12,613 nucleotides of DNA from Candidatus Woesebacteria bacterium (GTDB lineage Bacteria; Patescibacteriota; Microgenomatia; UBA1400; MFAQ01), in contig JAGVOE010000055.1 in assembly GCA_020052895.1 (NCBI GenBank), forward strand, positions 1 through 12,613, read 5' to 3'. Below are positions 12,338 through 12,613 of the stretch, in pieces. Both the position numbers and the translations under genes were made by a program. Below the pieces are notes generated by a model. That model did not search any database. It was not told where the DNA came from and saw only the letters and a program-made list of their open reading frames with translations. How positions within the stretch are numbered: position 1 is the first letter of the stretch; each line of letters begins with the position of its first letter.

Positions 12338-12613
12338 TTAGGAGAGGTCTTCGAATTCGCGGAGAAGGTCTCTCTGCTTACTGGAGACGCGGGTGGGGAA
12401 TTTGATGATGTAACGGATATAAAGATCACCATGGCGATTGGACTGGAGATGTTTGATGCCTTTACCGGTAAGGCGAACGACCGACTCTGGCTGAGTACCT
12501 GGACGAAGACGCAGTTTGAGGTGACCGTCGAGAGTGGGAACGTTTGTTTCTCCACCCAGTATGGCTAGGGTAAAAGGAACCTCGTGATTGACAATGACGT
12601 CGTAACCTTCACG
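12338..12613 (-). CDS. dnaJ: Chaperone DnaJ, C-terminal part (runs off the window)
   Basis: The last 91 codons plus stop are present; the 5' part lies beyond the window edge. The translation reads DVIVNHEVPFTLAILGGE, TNVPTLDGHLKLRLRPGTQ, then VVRLTGKGIKHLQSNRHGDLYIRY and ends LLREFEDLS. This is the C-terminal substrate-binding domain II and dimerisation end of DnaJ/Hsp40, with the typical VPTLDG, PGTQ and GKG...GDLY landmarks. DnaJ brings unfolded proteins to DnaK and triggers its ATPase. J-domain and zinc-finger parts cannot be assessed, so a CbpA-type relative without a zinc finger is not excluded. Confidence 0.9.
   Translation of the reverse strand, partial: REGYDVIVNHEVPFTLAILGGETNVPTLDGHLKLRLRPGTQPESVVRLTGKGIKHLQSNRHGDLYIRYIIKFPTRVSSKQRDLLREFEDLS

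Noticed and set aside
12313..12555. 80-codon minus-strand frame at the right end
   Set aside because: It is a shadow of dnaJ: the frame ending at 12338 gives a clear DnaJ C-terminal sequence through to the window edge.

Overview
The window reads as chromosomal sequence of a bacterium of mid-range G+C, most likely a member of the Patescibacteria / Candidate Phyla Radiation (CPR), possibly Microgenomates-like. This is an inference from gene content and style: an IF-2 without its N-terminal extension, short intergenic gaps, a nusA-infB cluster without rimP, rbfA or truB, few Shine-Dalgarno sites, and palindromic repeats inside genes, including one that encodes the peptide LPAGRQ. No tRNA, rRNA, CRISPR array or transposase was seen.

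Layout. (1) 30-2478: an ATP-grasp ligase of the PGM1 type (+) and a Lon-related AAA+ ATPase that lacks the protease domain (-); their 3' ends overlap by 11 bp. (2) 2500-3590: a small accessory zone with a toxin-antitoxin remnant (intact ribbon-helix-helix antitoxin, RelE/YafQ-like toxin reduced to its C-terminal half) lying between two direct copies of a REP-like hairpin repeat, then a two-TM membrane protein with its own promoter, ribosome binding site and terminator. (3) 3590-9732 (-): a transcription/translation/RNA-decay cluster in the order nusA, infB, DHH-like protein, rpsO, pnp. The DHH-like protein has lost the DHH motif. Palindromes interrupt infB and pnp in frame. (4) 9868-12283: genes with a nucleotide-metabolism flavour: a nucleoside deoxyribosyltransferase-like protein (+), a translationally coupled pair of an unknown Trp-rich protein and an HD-domain nucleotidase-like protein (-), and nrdR (+). 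The divergent region upstream of nrdR holds three good matches to the NrdR box. (5) 12338-end: the C-terminal part of dnaJ (-).

Regulation visible in the sequence: several starts lie only 6-14 nt downstream of a -10 element, often an extended TGnTAnnAT, which predicts leaderless or nearly leaderless mRNAs. The membrane protein instead has a classical leader with a strong Shine-Dalgarno and a TTG start. The nusA leader has a GC hairpin followed by a U-run that could act as an attenuator.

The most unusual points are the REP-like repeat family with covarying stems, palindromes domesticated as protein-coding inserts in two essential genes, the protease-less Lon, and a possible NrdR-controlled deoxynucleotide-turnover operon.
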